From an uncultured Oscillospiraceae bacterium (lineage in GTDB: Bacteria; Bacillota; Clostridia; Oscillospirales; Oscillospiraceae): a stretch of DNA of 64,000 nt. Both the position numbers and the translations under genes were made by a program. The stretch spans positions 6,499-70,498 of the forward strand of contig CAKTPV010000012.1 in assembly GCA_934591815.1 (NCBI GenBank), written 5' to 3'. The notes beneath the pieces are model-generated. The model was not told the origin of the DNA, ran no database searches, and saw only the letters and a program-made list of their open reading frames with translations. This document shows, piece by piece, positions 8,140 through 16,419 of the stretch. Each line of letters begins with the position of its first letter. The stretch's first letter is position 1.

Positions 8140-8168
8140 TTGCATTTTCCCGCGCCGTATGGCATAAT
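8140..8168 (+). promoter_or_regulatory. Promoter of the lipid kinase-like gene
   Basis: TTGCAT (8140-8145) and CATAAT (8163-8168) with a 17-base spacer, pointing toward the gene at 8257. Confidence 0.6.
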
Positions 8169-8256
8169 GACCGTAAACTGCTGTCCAACCGGGACAGCGC
8201 ACGCGCCGCGCATGGCGGTTCATGGGCGGCTGTTGACACGCAAGAGGAGGAATGCC

Positions 8257-9138
8257 ATGAAGAAGCTCCTGTTCATTGTCAATCCCCGGGCCGGACGCAC
8301 CAAATCCAGTGCCCCCCTGTTCGACGCGGTAGCGGCCTTTTCCCGCGCCGGTTATCTGGTGCGGGTCTTTGTGACGGAGGCCGGCGGCGACGCCTGCCGT
8401 GTGGCGGCAGAGTGGGGATCGGAATACGATGTGGTGGCCTGCGCCGGCGGAGACGGTACGCTGAACGAGACGATCTCCGGCCTGATGAAGCTGGAGCACC
8501 GCCCCCTTCTGGGGTATCTGCCCAACGGCAGCACCAACGATTTTGCCGCCAGCCTGCACCTGTCCTCCGACCCGCGTCTGGCGGCGCTGGACATTGCCGG
8601 AGGCCAGCCTCACCCGCTGGACATCGGACGGCACAACGACCGCTATTTCGCCTATGTAGCGTCCTTCGGTGCCTTTACCCGCTCATCCTACTCCGCGTCG
8701 CAGGCGGCGAAAAACGCGCTGGGACACTTCGCGTATATCCTGGAGGGACTGGGCGATCTGGACTCCCTGCGTCCCTACAACTGCTGCATCGAGGCGGACG
8801 GCGAGACCTTCGAGGGGGATTTCATCTTCGGTGCCGTGTGCAACTGCACCTCCATGGGCGGGCTGGTAAAGCTGGATCCCAGCCGCGTCAAGATGGATGA
8901 CGGCCGGTTCGAGCTTCTGCTGCTGCGGATGCCCAAGACGGCGCTGGATCTGCAAAATCTCATCACCGCCATGACCCGGATGCAGTACGACTACCCCGGC
9001 GTCGTTTTCCGCCATGTACGCCGCGTCACCCTGACCACCACGAGCCATATCCCGTGGTCGCTGGACGGCGAATACGCCCCCAGTGCAGAGCGAGTGGACA
9101 TTGAAAGCCTGCCGGGCGCCGTGTCGCTTCTGCACTGA
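8257..9138 (+). CDS. Diacylglycerol/lipid kinase family protein (YegS/DgkB-like)
   Basis: A 293-residue cytosolic enzyme starting MKKLLFIVNPRAGRTKSS, the usual N-terminus of the family. The nucleotide-binding GGDGTLNE motif is at about residue 64-71 and LPNGSTNDFA, the second conserved motif, follows at about 88. These residues define kinases that phosphorylate diacylglycerol or related lipids. The start has AGGAGG upstream; the longer open frame back to 7981 is in untranslated sequence. It stands alone between its own promoter and a terminator. Confidence 0.92.
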   Translation: MKKLLFIVNPRAGRTKSSAPLFDAVAAFSRAGYLVRVFVTEAGGDACRVAAEWGSEYDVVACAGGDGTLNETISGLMKLEHRPLLGYLPNGSTNDFAASLHLSSDPRLAALDIAGGQPHPLDIGRHNDRYFAYVASFGAFTRSSYSASQAAKNALGHFAYILEGLGDLDSLRPYNCCIEADGETFEGDFIFGAVCNCTSMGGLVKLDPSRVKMDDGRFELLLLRMPKTALDLQNLITAMTRMQYDYPGVVFRHVRRVTLTTTSHIPWSLDGEYAPSAERVDIESLPGAVSLLH

Positions 9139-9159
9139 GCCGGCTTTCCCCGACAACAT

Positions 9160-9197
9160 AAAAAGGACGCCGGAGCTGCGCTCCGGCGTCCTTTTTA
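9160..9197. terminator. Bidirectional terminator between the lipid kinase and the symporter
   Basis: AAAAAGGACGCCGGAG and CTCCGGCGTCCTTTTT form a perfect 16-bp stem with a five-base loop. It serves the convergent genes on both sides. Confidence 0.92.
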
Positions 9198-9207
9198 TGC
9201 TTTGTAT

Positions 9208-10674
9208 TTAGAAGAAGAATTCCTTGATCTGGCCGTACAGGACGAAGATCATGATGAGCGGGGTGATGTACTTGATGCAGACCTTGAAGAAGCCGTAGCT
9301 GCCCATGGCATGGCCGGACTGCTCGCACTCCTCCTTGACCATGTCGGGGCCAAGCTCCCAGCCGATCATCAGGGACATCAGCAGCGCGCCCAAAGGCATC
9401 ATGATACCTTCAGACAGCATATCCCAGAAGTCCAGCCAGCAGTCATTCCATGTGCGGATCGACTCCGCCGGCAGGTTCAGCAGTCTCCACGGGGTAAAGG
9501 AGGCATCGCCCAGACGGTCGGCGCACACCAGAATGCAGCCCACGCCCACACAGACCGCAGCGATGAGGGTGTACTTCTTGCGCATGTCGCCCTTGCCCTC
9601 GTTGCGGGCCTTATCCACGAAGTGGGCCACGATGACCTCCAGCAGGGAGATGGAGGAGGACACAGCGGCAAACACCACCAGCAGATAGAACAGGATGCCG
9701 AAGATGGGGCCGATGGAACCCATGCGGCTGAACACGTTCTGCATGGTGACGAACAGCAGCTTGGGACCGCCCAGAGCACCGGTGGGATCCAGCGCGAAGC
9801 GGCCGGGGATCACGCACAGGCCGGCCATCAGCGCCACCAGCGTATCCATAACGATGATGAGGATGGCGTTCTTCTGCAGGTTCTCCTTCTTGTCCAGATA
9901 GGAGCCGTAGGTGATCATAGCGCCCATGCCGAGGGACAGAGAGAAGAACATCTGACCGCCAGCAGTGGAAAGCACCGTCAGGAAGCCGGGCGCCTCTTCG
10001 ATGACGCCGTTGGCCACGGCCCAGCCGGGGACGAACATGTACTTCAGGCCGTCCACAGCGCCCTCCAGCGTGCAGGCACGGATGATGCAGATGAGCAGCA
10101 TGACGAACAGTGCGGGCATACCCACGGAGCAGACCTTCTCGATACCGCCGCCAATGCCGCCGAGGACGATGAGCATGGTGATGGCCACGAAGATCAGACC
10201 ATAGACAATGGCCTCGGTGGAGCTGGACATGAATGCGCCGAACACCTCAGCGCCCAGAGAGTTGCCGTTGGCAGCCGCCGTCTCCGCCAGTGCGTTGGCG
10301 CCGAAGCCGGCGTGGAACAGGTCGCCCACGTTCAGCACGACGTACTTGATGCAGTAGCCGCCCAGTGCGCAGTAGAAGAACAGGATGAAGAACGCAGACA
10401 GGATGCCCAGCCAGCCCATCCATTTGAACTTCTTGGACAGCGCCTTGTAGGCGCCCACAGCGCCGTGACGGGTCTTGCGGCCCAGTGCCAGCTCGCCCAC
10501 CATGACGATAAAGCCGCACAGGACTGCCAGAACGAGGTAGATAACCAGGAACGTGAAGCCGCCGGAGGCGCCCATCTTATTGGGGAAGCCCCAGATGTTG
10601 CCCAGGCCGACTGCCGAGCCGACCGCGGCCATCAGGAAACCAAAGTTGGTTCCAAAGCCTTTTCTTTCTTCCAT
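9208..10674 (-). CDS. Sodium-dependent transporter of the neurotransmitter:sodium symporter (SNF) family, copy 1
   Basis: A 488-residue, twelve-helix secondary transporter. Helix 1 has GSAVGLGNIWGFPN, the unwound ion and substrate site known from LeuT, and the later GMGAMITYGSYL motif of helix 6 is also present. Such bacterial proteins import amino acids with sodium; the exact substrate is not visible. The ribosome binding site is AAGGAGAG. A second copy of the same length, highly similar over its whole length, lies directly upstream (11306-12772), each with its own promoter. Confidence 0.95.
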   Translation of the reverse strand: MEERKGFGTNFGFLMAAVGSAVGLGNIWGFPNKMGASGGFTFLVIYLVLAVLCGFIVMVGELALGRKTRHGAVGAYKALSKKFKWMGWLGILSAFFILFFYCALGGYCIKYVVLNVGDLFHAGFGANALAETAAANGNSLGAEVFGAFMSSSTEAIVYGLIFVAITMLIVLGGIGGGIEKVCSVGMPALFVMLLICIIRACTLEGAVDGLKYMFVPGWAVANGVIEEAPGFLTVLSTAGGQMFFSLSLGMGAMITYGSYLDKKENLQKNAILIIVMDTLVALMAGLCVIPGRFALDPTGALGGPKLLFVTMQNVFSRMGSIGPIFGILFYLLVVFAAVSSSISLLEVIVAHFVDKARNEGKGDMRKKYTLIAAVCVGVGCILVCADRLGDASFTPWRLLNLPAESIRTWNDCWLDFWDMLSEGIMMPLGALLMSLMIGWELGPDMVKEECEQSGHAMGSYGFFKVCIKYITPLIMIFVLYGQIKEFFF

Positions 10675-10824
10675 TGCTTTCTCTCCTTATAACAGATTTT
10701 TCCCTCCGCCCTTCCTCAGAGCGGCTGGTTCTTCGTCTCTTGTCTATCGGCAAGAAACATCTCAAGGCGCCGCCACGCCTCCCAATTCCCCAACAGCACG
10801 GATCTGCTGTTGGTTTATAAAAAA

Positions 10825-10853
10825 AGTATACAGGAAACAAAAACCAACCGCAA
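10825..10853 (-). promoter_or_regulatory. Promoter of symporter copy 1
   Basis: On the minus strand TTGCGG (10853-10848) and TATACT (10830-10825) with a 17-base spacer. The same two hexamers and spacing occur before copy 2, preceded in both by CTAA or TTAA-rich sequence. A hairpin (10790-10813, CCAACAGC/GCTGTTGG) forms at the start of the roughly 150-nt leader. Confidence 0.75.
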
Positions 10854-11035
10854 TTAGAAGTATTGATGAAATTTTCGCACTTTCTTGTACATTATTAACA
10901 TTCTGTGAACGAGATGTTTTCTGTGCTTTATAAATTTATAATTACTTTTTAACATCCATTAACAAGGCTTTTCACCGGTTTTTCCGACTTTTTTGCCGTG
11001 ATCCAGTTTTTTCTTCTAAAGAAACACGTTGTGAA

Positions 11036-11058
11036 GAAAAAAACGGGCCGCAGCCCGT
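11036..11058 (-). terminator. Terminator after symporter copy 2
   Basis: Read on the minus strand, ACGGGC-TGCG-GCCCGT is followed by a run of seven or more T. It lies about 250 bases after the stop of copy 2. The rest of the gap 10675-11305 is AT-rich leader of copy 1 (10854-11035) and non-coding sequence; I see no gene there. Confidence 0.75.
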
Positions 11059-11203
11059 CTCCACTCGCCTCCGTTCCCCTCCTCCTCCGGCAGCCGCCTG
11101 TTTTTTGCCCCCCCGCATGGCGCACCTTGTCCGCAGACCCGCGCTCTACAGCTCTATGGCATGGTGCGCAGACCCCCTGCACGCCGCATCTCCACCCGAT
11201 CAA

Positions 11204-11238
11204 ACAGCGCCCGCCGAAAACGGCGGGCGCTGTTTTTT
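11204..11238. terminator. Hairpin in the symporter intergenic region
   Basis: Perfect 13-bp stem ACAGCGCCCGCCG/CGGCGGGCGCTGT with an AAAA loop. The better T run (six T) is on the plus strand, where no gene precedes it; on the minus strand it may act as a first, weaker terminator or 3'-end structure for copy 2. Confidence 0.6.
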
Positions 11239-11305
11239 CTGTTATTCTGGAGAGCATACCGAAATGGCGGTTTCGGAGTCTATAACATACCTGCGGAAGC
11301 TCTCC

Positions 11306-12772
11306 TTAGAAGAAGAATTCCTTGATCTGGCCGTACAGGACGAGGATCATGCACAGCGGGGTGATGTACTTGATACAAACCTTGTAGAAGCCGTAGCTTG
11401 CCATGGCGTGACCGGATGCCTCGCACTCGTCCTTGACTACGTCGGGGCCAAGCTCCCAGCCGACCATCAGCGTCATCATCAGCGCGCCCAGCGGCATCAT
11501 GATACCCTCAGACAGCATATCGAAGAAGTCCAGCCAGCAGTCGTTCCATGTGCGGATATCCTCCGCCGGCAGGTTCAGCAGTCTCCACGGGGTGAAGGAG
11601 GCCTCGCCCAGGCTATCGGCGCAGATCAGCACGGCGCCCACGCCCACTGCCACAGCACCGATCAGGGCATACGCCTTGCGCTTGTCGCCCTTACCGGCGT
11701 CGCGGGCATTGTCCACGAAGTGGGCCACAACAGCCTCCAGCAGGGAGATGGAGGAGGAGATGGCGGCGAACACCACCAGCAGATAGAACAGAATGCCGAA
11801 GATGGGACCGATGGGACCCATGCGGCTGAACACGTTCTGCATGGTGACGAACAGCAGCTTGGGGCCGCCCAGAGCACCGGCGGGATCCAGTGCGAAGCGG
11901 CCGGGGATCACGCACAGGCCGGCCATCAGAGCTACCAGCGTATCCATGATGATGATGAGCAGTGCGTTCTTCTGCAGGTTCTCCTTCTTATCCAGATAGG
12001 AGCCGTAGGTGATCATGATGCCCATGCCCAGAGACAGGGAGAAGAACATCTGACCGCCGGCAGCGGAGAGGACGCCGAAGAAGTTGGGGGTCTTGTCGAT
12101 GACACCGTTGGCCACCGCCCAGCCGGGAACGAACATGTACTTCAGGCCGTCCACAGCGCCCTCCAGCGTGCAGGCGCGGATGATGCAGATCAGCAGCATG
12201 ACGAACAGAGCGGGCATACCCACGGAGCAGACCTTCTCGATACCGCCGCTGACGCCGCCCATGACGATGAGCATGGTCAGCGCCACGAAGATCAGGCCGA
12301 AGATAATGGCCTCAGTGGGGCTGGACATGAATGCGCCGAACACCTCAGCGCCCAGAGAAGTACCGTTGGCCGCCGCCGTCTCCGCCAGCGCGTTGGCGCC
12401 GAAGCCGGCGTGGAACAGATCGCCGATGTTCAGAACGGTGTATTTGATGCAGTAGCCGCCCAGTGCGCAGTAGAAGAACAGAATGAAGAACGGGGACAGG
12501 ATGCCCAGCCAGCCGACCCATTTGAATCTTTTGCTCAGAGCCTGATAGGCGCTGACAACGCCCTTGCCGGTCTTACGGCCCAACGCCAGCTCGCTCACCA
12601 TAACGATGAAGCCGCACAGCACTGCCAGAACCAGATAGACGATGAGGAATGTAAAGCCGCCGGAGGCGCCCATTTTATTGGGGAAGCCCCAGATGTTGCC
12701 CAGGCCGACTGCCGAGCCGACAGACGCCATCAGGAAACCAAAGTTGGTTCCAAAGCCTTTTCTTTCTTCCAT
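11306..12772 (-). CDS. Sodium-dependent transporter of the neurotransmitter:sodium symporter (SNF) family, copy 2
   Basis: A 488-residue paralogue of the gene at 9208-10674 with the same helix 1 (GSAVGLGNIWGFPN) and the same C-terminal YGQIKEFFF. Differences are spread as conservative exchanges, for example VSELALGRKTGKG against VGELALGRKTRHG, so both copies look functional. The tandem arrangement and nearly identical length show a fairly recent duplication. The ribosome binding site is again AAGGAGAG. Expected function is sodium-coupled amino acid uptake in the cytoplasmic membrane; the substrate is unknown. Confidence 0.95.
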   Translation of the reverse strand: MEERKGFGTNFGFLMASVGSAVGLGNIWGFPNKMGASGGFTFLIVYLVLAVLCGFIVMVSELALGRKTGKGVVSAYQALSKRFKWVGWLGILSPFFILFFYCALGGYCIKYTVLNIGDLFHAGFGANALAETAAANGTSLGAEVFGAFMSSPTEAIIFGLIFVALTMLIVMGGVSGGIEKVCSVGMPALFVMLLICIIRACTLEGAVDGLKYMFVPGWAVANGVIDKTPNFFGVLSAAGGQMFFSLSLGMGIMITYGSYLDKKENLQKNALLIIIMDTLVALMAGLCVIPGRFALDPAGALGGPKLLFVTMQNVFSRMGPIGPIFGILFYLLVVFAAISSSISLLEAVVAHFVDNARDAGKGDKRKAYALIGAVAVGVGAVLICADSLGEASFTPWRLLNLPAEDIRTWNDCWLDFFDMLSEGIMMPLGALMMTLMVGWELGPDVVKDECEASGHAMASYGFYKVCIKYITPLCMILVLYGQIKEFFF

Positions 12773-12873
12773 GTTTTCTCTCCTTACAATTTCTTTCCCT
12801 TAACCTGTCCCGTCGGCAGTGTTCCGCCGGCGCAGACGACCCACACGAAAGAGTTTCCTGCGGGTCACAAAGA

Positions 12874-12902
12874 AGTATACTCCTTTCCACATTTCCCCGC
12901 AA
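12874..12902 (-). promoter_or_regulatory. Promoter of symporter copy 2
   Basis: On the minus strand TTGCGG (12902-12897) and TATACT (12879-12874) with a 17-base spacer, identical hexamers to copy 1. The gap 12773-13146 otherwise contains the leader, AT-rich upstream sequence and one hairpin at 13075-13107; I see no gene. Confidence 0.75.
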
Positions 12903-13074
12903 TTAGCAATGTTTATAAAAATTTAACACTTATTTCGCCACTTTTAACATTTTCTTAGCGGCAAACACGCCGCCCGTTATCCCAGTGAAACACGCACTTT
13001 TTCCGCATTTTCAGCAGATGCTGCGCGTTTCTTCTGTAATATCCGGCACGCCGCTTATCGTTTCGTTATGCGAA

Positions 13075-13107
13075 ACAGCCGGATGCCTCGCAGAAGCATC
13101 CGGCTGT
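13075..13107 (-). terminator. Probable terminator after the DUF2804 gene
   Basis: Twelve-base stem ACAGCCGGATGC/GCATCCGGCTGT with a nine-base loop, followed on the minus strand only by TTTCG. The weak T run makes it a doubtful intrinsic terminator. Confidence 0.5.
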
Positions 13108-13146
13108 ATGTGAACCATATAACAAACTTCTCCGCTCTGCAGCGGC

Positions 13147-14175
13147 TCACCACTTGTTCTCCACCTTTTCCGCGAAACCCAGAAAGTCTTTGACGCGGAG
13201 CTCCCGGCCGTCGTCCAGCACCGCCCGGCCAGTGAAGCGGCCGAACACCTGATGCTGGTCGGATTTCAGCAGCTTGACGTCCATGCAGGCGGCGCGATCC
13301 AGAATGGGCATGAAATCCATCTCGAACCGCCCGTCATCCGAGGTAAAGCGCCAGGGGCTGAGGTAGTCCTCCCGCCCGTTCTTCATGGGGATGAGGAACT
13401 GCACCTGCCCCAGCTTGTGGGCCTTGCCGCCGTAGAACAGCATATTCTCGCTGGCGGCATAGGTGTTGCCGAAGCCGTAACCGATGTTCCAGCCAAAGGG
13501 GACGCCGTCTACCTGTCCGGAGGCGCTGCCCCAGTACCATGTATTGTGGTATGTCCACACGCCCCGTCCCCAGTCCAGCACCGCAAAGGAATCCTCCGGC
13601 TCAAAGCGGAAGACGCGGCCCTCCACCCTGACCTCGCCGGACACCCGCATACAGTTGATCTTCTGATTGAAGTAGAAACACTGGGGCTGATCGAAGGGCG
13701 TGGCAATAACCATGGACTCCTCCGGCTCCTCCGTCAGTGTCAGCCGCCCCTCGATGGGCATACCCGCCAGAAAATCCTCCATGCGGAAGGTCAGCACCCG
13801 TGCGTTCCCCACATGGCGGAACGCGATGCCGTAGCCGCTGCCGGTGATGACCGTATCCCCGGCAGCGGATGTCTCCGGCAGGCCGGTACGGCCCATGGGG
13901 AACGCCCGCATGGGGCTCTTCGTCTTTTCCCACCGCTCGTCGAATTGCAGGAACGAGATGGAGTCCAGCCCCATATAGCCATTGTCGGCAACGGTCAGCG
14001 CCACGGCAAAATGGTCGTTGGCCGCCAGATAATAGTCCCATTCCTTGATGCGGCTCTTCCCCGCCCGGATGTCGGCGCGGCGGTAGATGGGCAGAAGCCT
14101 CTTGGCATATCCCGGCTCCCGCAGGCTGCCGGACTCGTTAAGGAGCGGTGCGCTGTGGGTGATCTCATGCTGCAT
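13147..14175 (-). CDS. DUF2804 domain-containing protein
   Basis: A 342-residue soluble protein matching the DUF2804 family over its whole length. Recognisable stretches are the N-terminal GSLREPGYAKRLL, the central CFYFNQKINCM and the very aromatic block VLDWGRGVWTYHNTWYWGSASG followed by FGWNIGYGFGN. The fold resembles lipocalin-like barrels found in related carotenoid-type families, but no activity is established. It has its own start with a GGAGGACAG-type site and is transcribed divergently from zur. There is no neighbour that explains its role. Confidence 0.85.
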   Translation of the reverse strand: MQHEITHSAPLLNESGSLREPGYAKRLLPIYRRADIRAGKSRIKEWDYYLAANDHFAVALTVADNGYMGLDSISFLQFDERWEKTKSPMRAFPMGRTGLPETSAAGDTVITGSGYGIAFRHVGNARVLTFRMEDFLAGMPIEGRLTLTEEPEESMVIATPFDQPQCFYFNQKINCMRVSGEVRVEGRVFRFEPEDSFAVLDWGRGVWTYHNTWYWGSASGQVDGVPFGWNIGYGFGNTYAASENMLFYGGKAHKLGQVQFLIPMKNGREDYLSPWRFTSDDGRFEMDFMPILDRAACMDVKLLKSDQHQVFGRFTGRAVLDDGRELRVKDFLGFAEKVENKW

Positions 14176-14275
14176 GATGACTGTCCTCCCGTATCTTTTT
14201 TAGTTCTGCGGCCCCCCGCCGCAGAGGAAAACGCCTGATAGAAATATTGTAGCATACGCGGCGGGAAAAAGATAG

Positions 14276-14303
14276 TTGACAACCTGAATATTTTGGCTAT
14301 AAT
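14276..14303 (+). promoter_or_regulatory. Promoter of the zur-znuACB operon
   Basis: TTGACA (14276-14281) and TATAAT (14298-14303), both perfect, with a 16-base spacer. Confidence 0.85.
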
Positions 14304-14304
14304 T

Positions 14305-14319
14305 TGAAAACGGTTTTCA
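14305..14319. promoter_or_regulatory. Fur/Zur-type operator
   Basis: Perfect 7-1-7 palindrome TGAAAAC-G-GTTTTCA immediately after the -10 box, so repressor binding would block the transcription start. A wider repeat TTTGAAAA...TTTTCAAA overlaps it. The 7-1-7 form is typical of Fur-family regulators, and the operon encodes zinc uptake, so Zur is the likely ligand. Confidence 0.75.
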
Positions 14320-14342
14320 TTTTCAAATTCAGGAGGCGTTTC

Positions 14343-14741
14343 ATGGCCTATATGACAAAACAGCAGCAGGCGGTGCTGGCCTGCATACGCGGCTGTGCCG
14401 AGGGCGTAGGTGCGGCGGAGCTGACGGAGCTGCTCCACCGGCAGGGGGAGACGGTGGGGCTGACCACTGTGTACCGCCAGCTGGAGCGGCTGGAAAAAGA
14501 GGGAAAGGTCCACAAGATCGTCACGGACACCGGGGCGAGGTATCAGTTTTGCAGCTGCTACCAATCCGGGAAGGACTGCTTTTTGCTGAAATGTGAGCGC
14601 TGCGGCGCCGTGCAGCACGCCGACTGTTCCCGTCTGGCGCCGCTGTACCGCCATCTGGAGGAGGAGCACGGCTTCGCCATCGACCCCCACCGGACGCTGT
14701 TCTACGGACTGTGCCGCCAGTGCCGGGAGGCGGCGGAATGA
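14343..14741 (+). CDS. zur: Fur family regulator, probably the zinc regulator Zur
   Basis: A 132-residue metalloregulator. The N-terminal winged helix includes VGLTTVYRQLERLEKEGKVHKI, the conserved DNA-recognition region of the Fur family. The C-terminal half has two CxxC pairs (CERC and CRQC) for the structural zinc and histidine/cysteine ligands between. Start at ATG 14343 has AGGAGG upstream; the frame upstream of it runs through the operator. Its stop overlaps the znuA start (ATGA). Position at the head of a zinc ABC operon, behind a palindromic operator, supports Zur rather than Fur or PerR. Confidence 0.88.
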   Translation: MAYMTKQQQAVLACIRGCAEGVGAAELTELLHRQGETVGLTTVYRQLERLEKEGKVHKIVTDTGARYQFCSCYQSGKDCFLLKCERCGAVQHADCSRLAPLYRHLEEEHGFAIDPHRTLFYGLCRQCREAAE

Positions 14742-15709
14742 GGCGGCTTTTATCGGGACTGCTGGCCTTCGTACTGGCAACGTCTCTGACCGCCTGCGGC
14801 CAACCGCCGCTGCCGGAGGACGGAAAAATCCAGGTGGTCTGCACCCTGTTCCCCTACTACGATTTCGCCCGGCAGATCGGCGGCGACGACGTGGATGTGA
14901 CGCTGGTGGTACCTGCCGGACGGGAGACACACAGCTTCGAGCCCACGCCCATGGACGTGATCCGCATCAGTCAGGCGGATGTGTTCATCTACAACGGCGG
15001 CGAGAGCGAGCAGTGGGTGGCGGACATTCTGGACGCCGCCGGAGAGAACATCCCCTGCGTCCTGTCCATGATGGACGCGGCGGAGCTGCGGGAGGAGGAG
15101 CTTGTCGAGGGGATGCAGAGCGGTGCGTCTGCCCATGGCCACCATGACCATGATGAGGACGAGGACGACGGCGAGGAGATCGAATACGACGAGCATATCT
15201 GGACGTCGCCGGTGACGGCTATGGCGCTGTGCCGCGCCATCACCGACGGGCTGTGTCAGGCGGATCCCGACCACGCGGACAGCTTCCGGGCGCGGCTGGC
15301 GGACTATCTGGCGGCGCTGGAGGCGCTGGATGAGACGTTCCGCGAGATCGTGGCGGAGGGCAGCCGGGATCTGCTGGTATTCGGCGACCGGTTCCCGCTG
15401 CTGTATTTCTGCCGGGAGTACGGACTGGACTACCGGGCGGCGTTCCACGGCTGCGCCGGGGACACGGAGCCGTCGCTGACCACGCTGAAGTACCTCATCG
15501 ACTTAGTGAACGAGCAGCACATCCCGGTGGTGTATACCATCGAGCTGAGCAGCCGGAAGGTGGCGAAGGCCATCGCAGAGACCACCGGGGCGCAGGTGCG
15601 GACGTTCCACTCCTGCCAGACGGTGAGCCGCGCCGAATTTGACGCAGGCGTTACCTACCTCCAGCTGATGGAGGCCAACGCGGATGTTTTGAGAGAGGGG
15701 TTGTCCTGA
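14738..15709 (+). CDS. znuA: Zinc ABC transporter substrate-binding lipoprotein
   Basis: A 323-residue cluster A-I binding protein. The N-terminus is a lipoprotein signal with lipobox LTAC and Cys20 as the lipidated residue. VCTLFPYYDFARQIGG and the ETHSFEPTPMDV stretch carry the first metal-ligand histidine. A histidine- and acid-rich loop (HGHHDHDEDEDD, about residues 129-140) is the hallmark of zinc binders and probably collects or senses zinc. The gene is coupled to zur and znuC by overlapping start and stop codons. Specificity for zinc over manganese is inferred from the loop and from Zur. Confidence 0.93.
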   Translation: MRRLLSGLLAFVLATSLTACGQPPLPEDGKIQVVCTLFPYYDFARQIGGDDVDVTLVVPAGRETHSFEPTPMDVIRISQADVFIYNGGESEQWVADILDAAGENIPCVLSMMDAAELREEELVEGMQSGASAHGHHDHDEDEDDGEEIEYDEHIWTSPVTAMALCRAITDGLCQADPDHADSFRARLADYLAALEALDETFREIVAEGSRDLLVFGDRFPLLYFCREYGLDYRAAFHGCAGDTEPSLTTLKYLIDLVNEQHIPVVYTIELSSRKVAKAIAETTGAQVRTFHSCQTVSRAEFDAGVTYLQLMEANADVLREGLS

Positions 15710-16419
15710 TGGAAAAGAAAATACTGCTGGACTGCCGGGACGTGTCGCTGGGCTACGAGGGTACCGCCATCTGGGAGGGGCTGACCTTTCAGGTGTGCAG
15801 CGGCGACTACCTGTGCATCGTGGGTGAGAACGGCTCCGGCAAGTCCACGCTGCTGAAAAGCCTGCTGGGACTGCTGCGGCCCATGAAGGGTGAGATCGTG
15901 CTGGACAAGTCCCTGCGCGCCGGGGCCATCGGCTACCTGCCCCAGCAGACCAAGGCGCAGAAGGACTTCCCCGCCACGGTGACGGAGGTGGTGCGCAGCG
16001 GCTTCCTCAGCGGCAAGCGGGGGCGCTTCTTCTACACGCCGCAGGAGAAGTCCACGGCGCTGATGCACATGGGCAAGCTGGGTATTCTGGAATTGAAGGA
16101 CCGCTGCTACCGGGAGCTGTCCGGCGGTCAGCAGCAGCGGGTGCTGCTGGCCCGGGCGCTTTGCGCCGCCGGGGAGCTGCTGGTGCTGGACGAGCCGGTG
16201 ACGGGGCTGGATCCCGCCGCAGCCCAGGATCTGTACCGCACGCTGGACTATCTCAACAAGAAGGAGGGCATCGCCATCATCATGGTGACCCACGATCTGC
16301 ACAGCGCCCTGCCCTACGCCACCGCTATTCTCCACGCCGGACACGGCAGCTGGTTCTACGGCGACACGGCGTCCTATCTGGCCTCGCCCTACGGCAAGCG
16401 GTTCGGAGGTGAGGCGTGA
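15709..16419 (+). CDS. znuC: Zinc ABC transporter ATP-binding protein
   Basis: A 236-residue ATPase. Walker A is GENGSGKST (about residues 41-49), the signature is LSGGQQQR and Walker B is LLVLDEPVTGLDP. These are the standard motifs of metal importers of the ZnuC/MntB type. The start codon shares a base with the znuA stop (TGATGG), so the operon is translated as a unit. It drives uptake through ZnuB at the inner face of the membrane. Confidence 0.95.
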   Translation: MEKKILLDCRDVSLGYEGTAIWEGLTFQVCSGDYLCIVGENGSGKSTLLKSLLGLLRPMKGEIVLDKSLRAGAIGYLPQQTKAQKDFPATVTEVVRSGFLSGKRGRFFYTPQEKSTALMHMGKLGILELKDRCYRELSGGQQQRVLLARALCAAGELLVLDEPVTGLDPAAAQDLYRTLDYLNKKEGIAIIMVTHDLHSALPYATAILHAGHGSWFYGDTASYLASPYGKRFGGEA

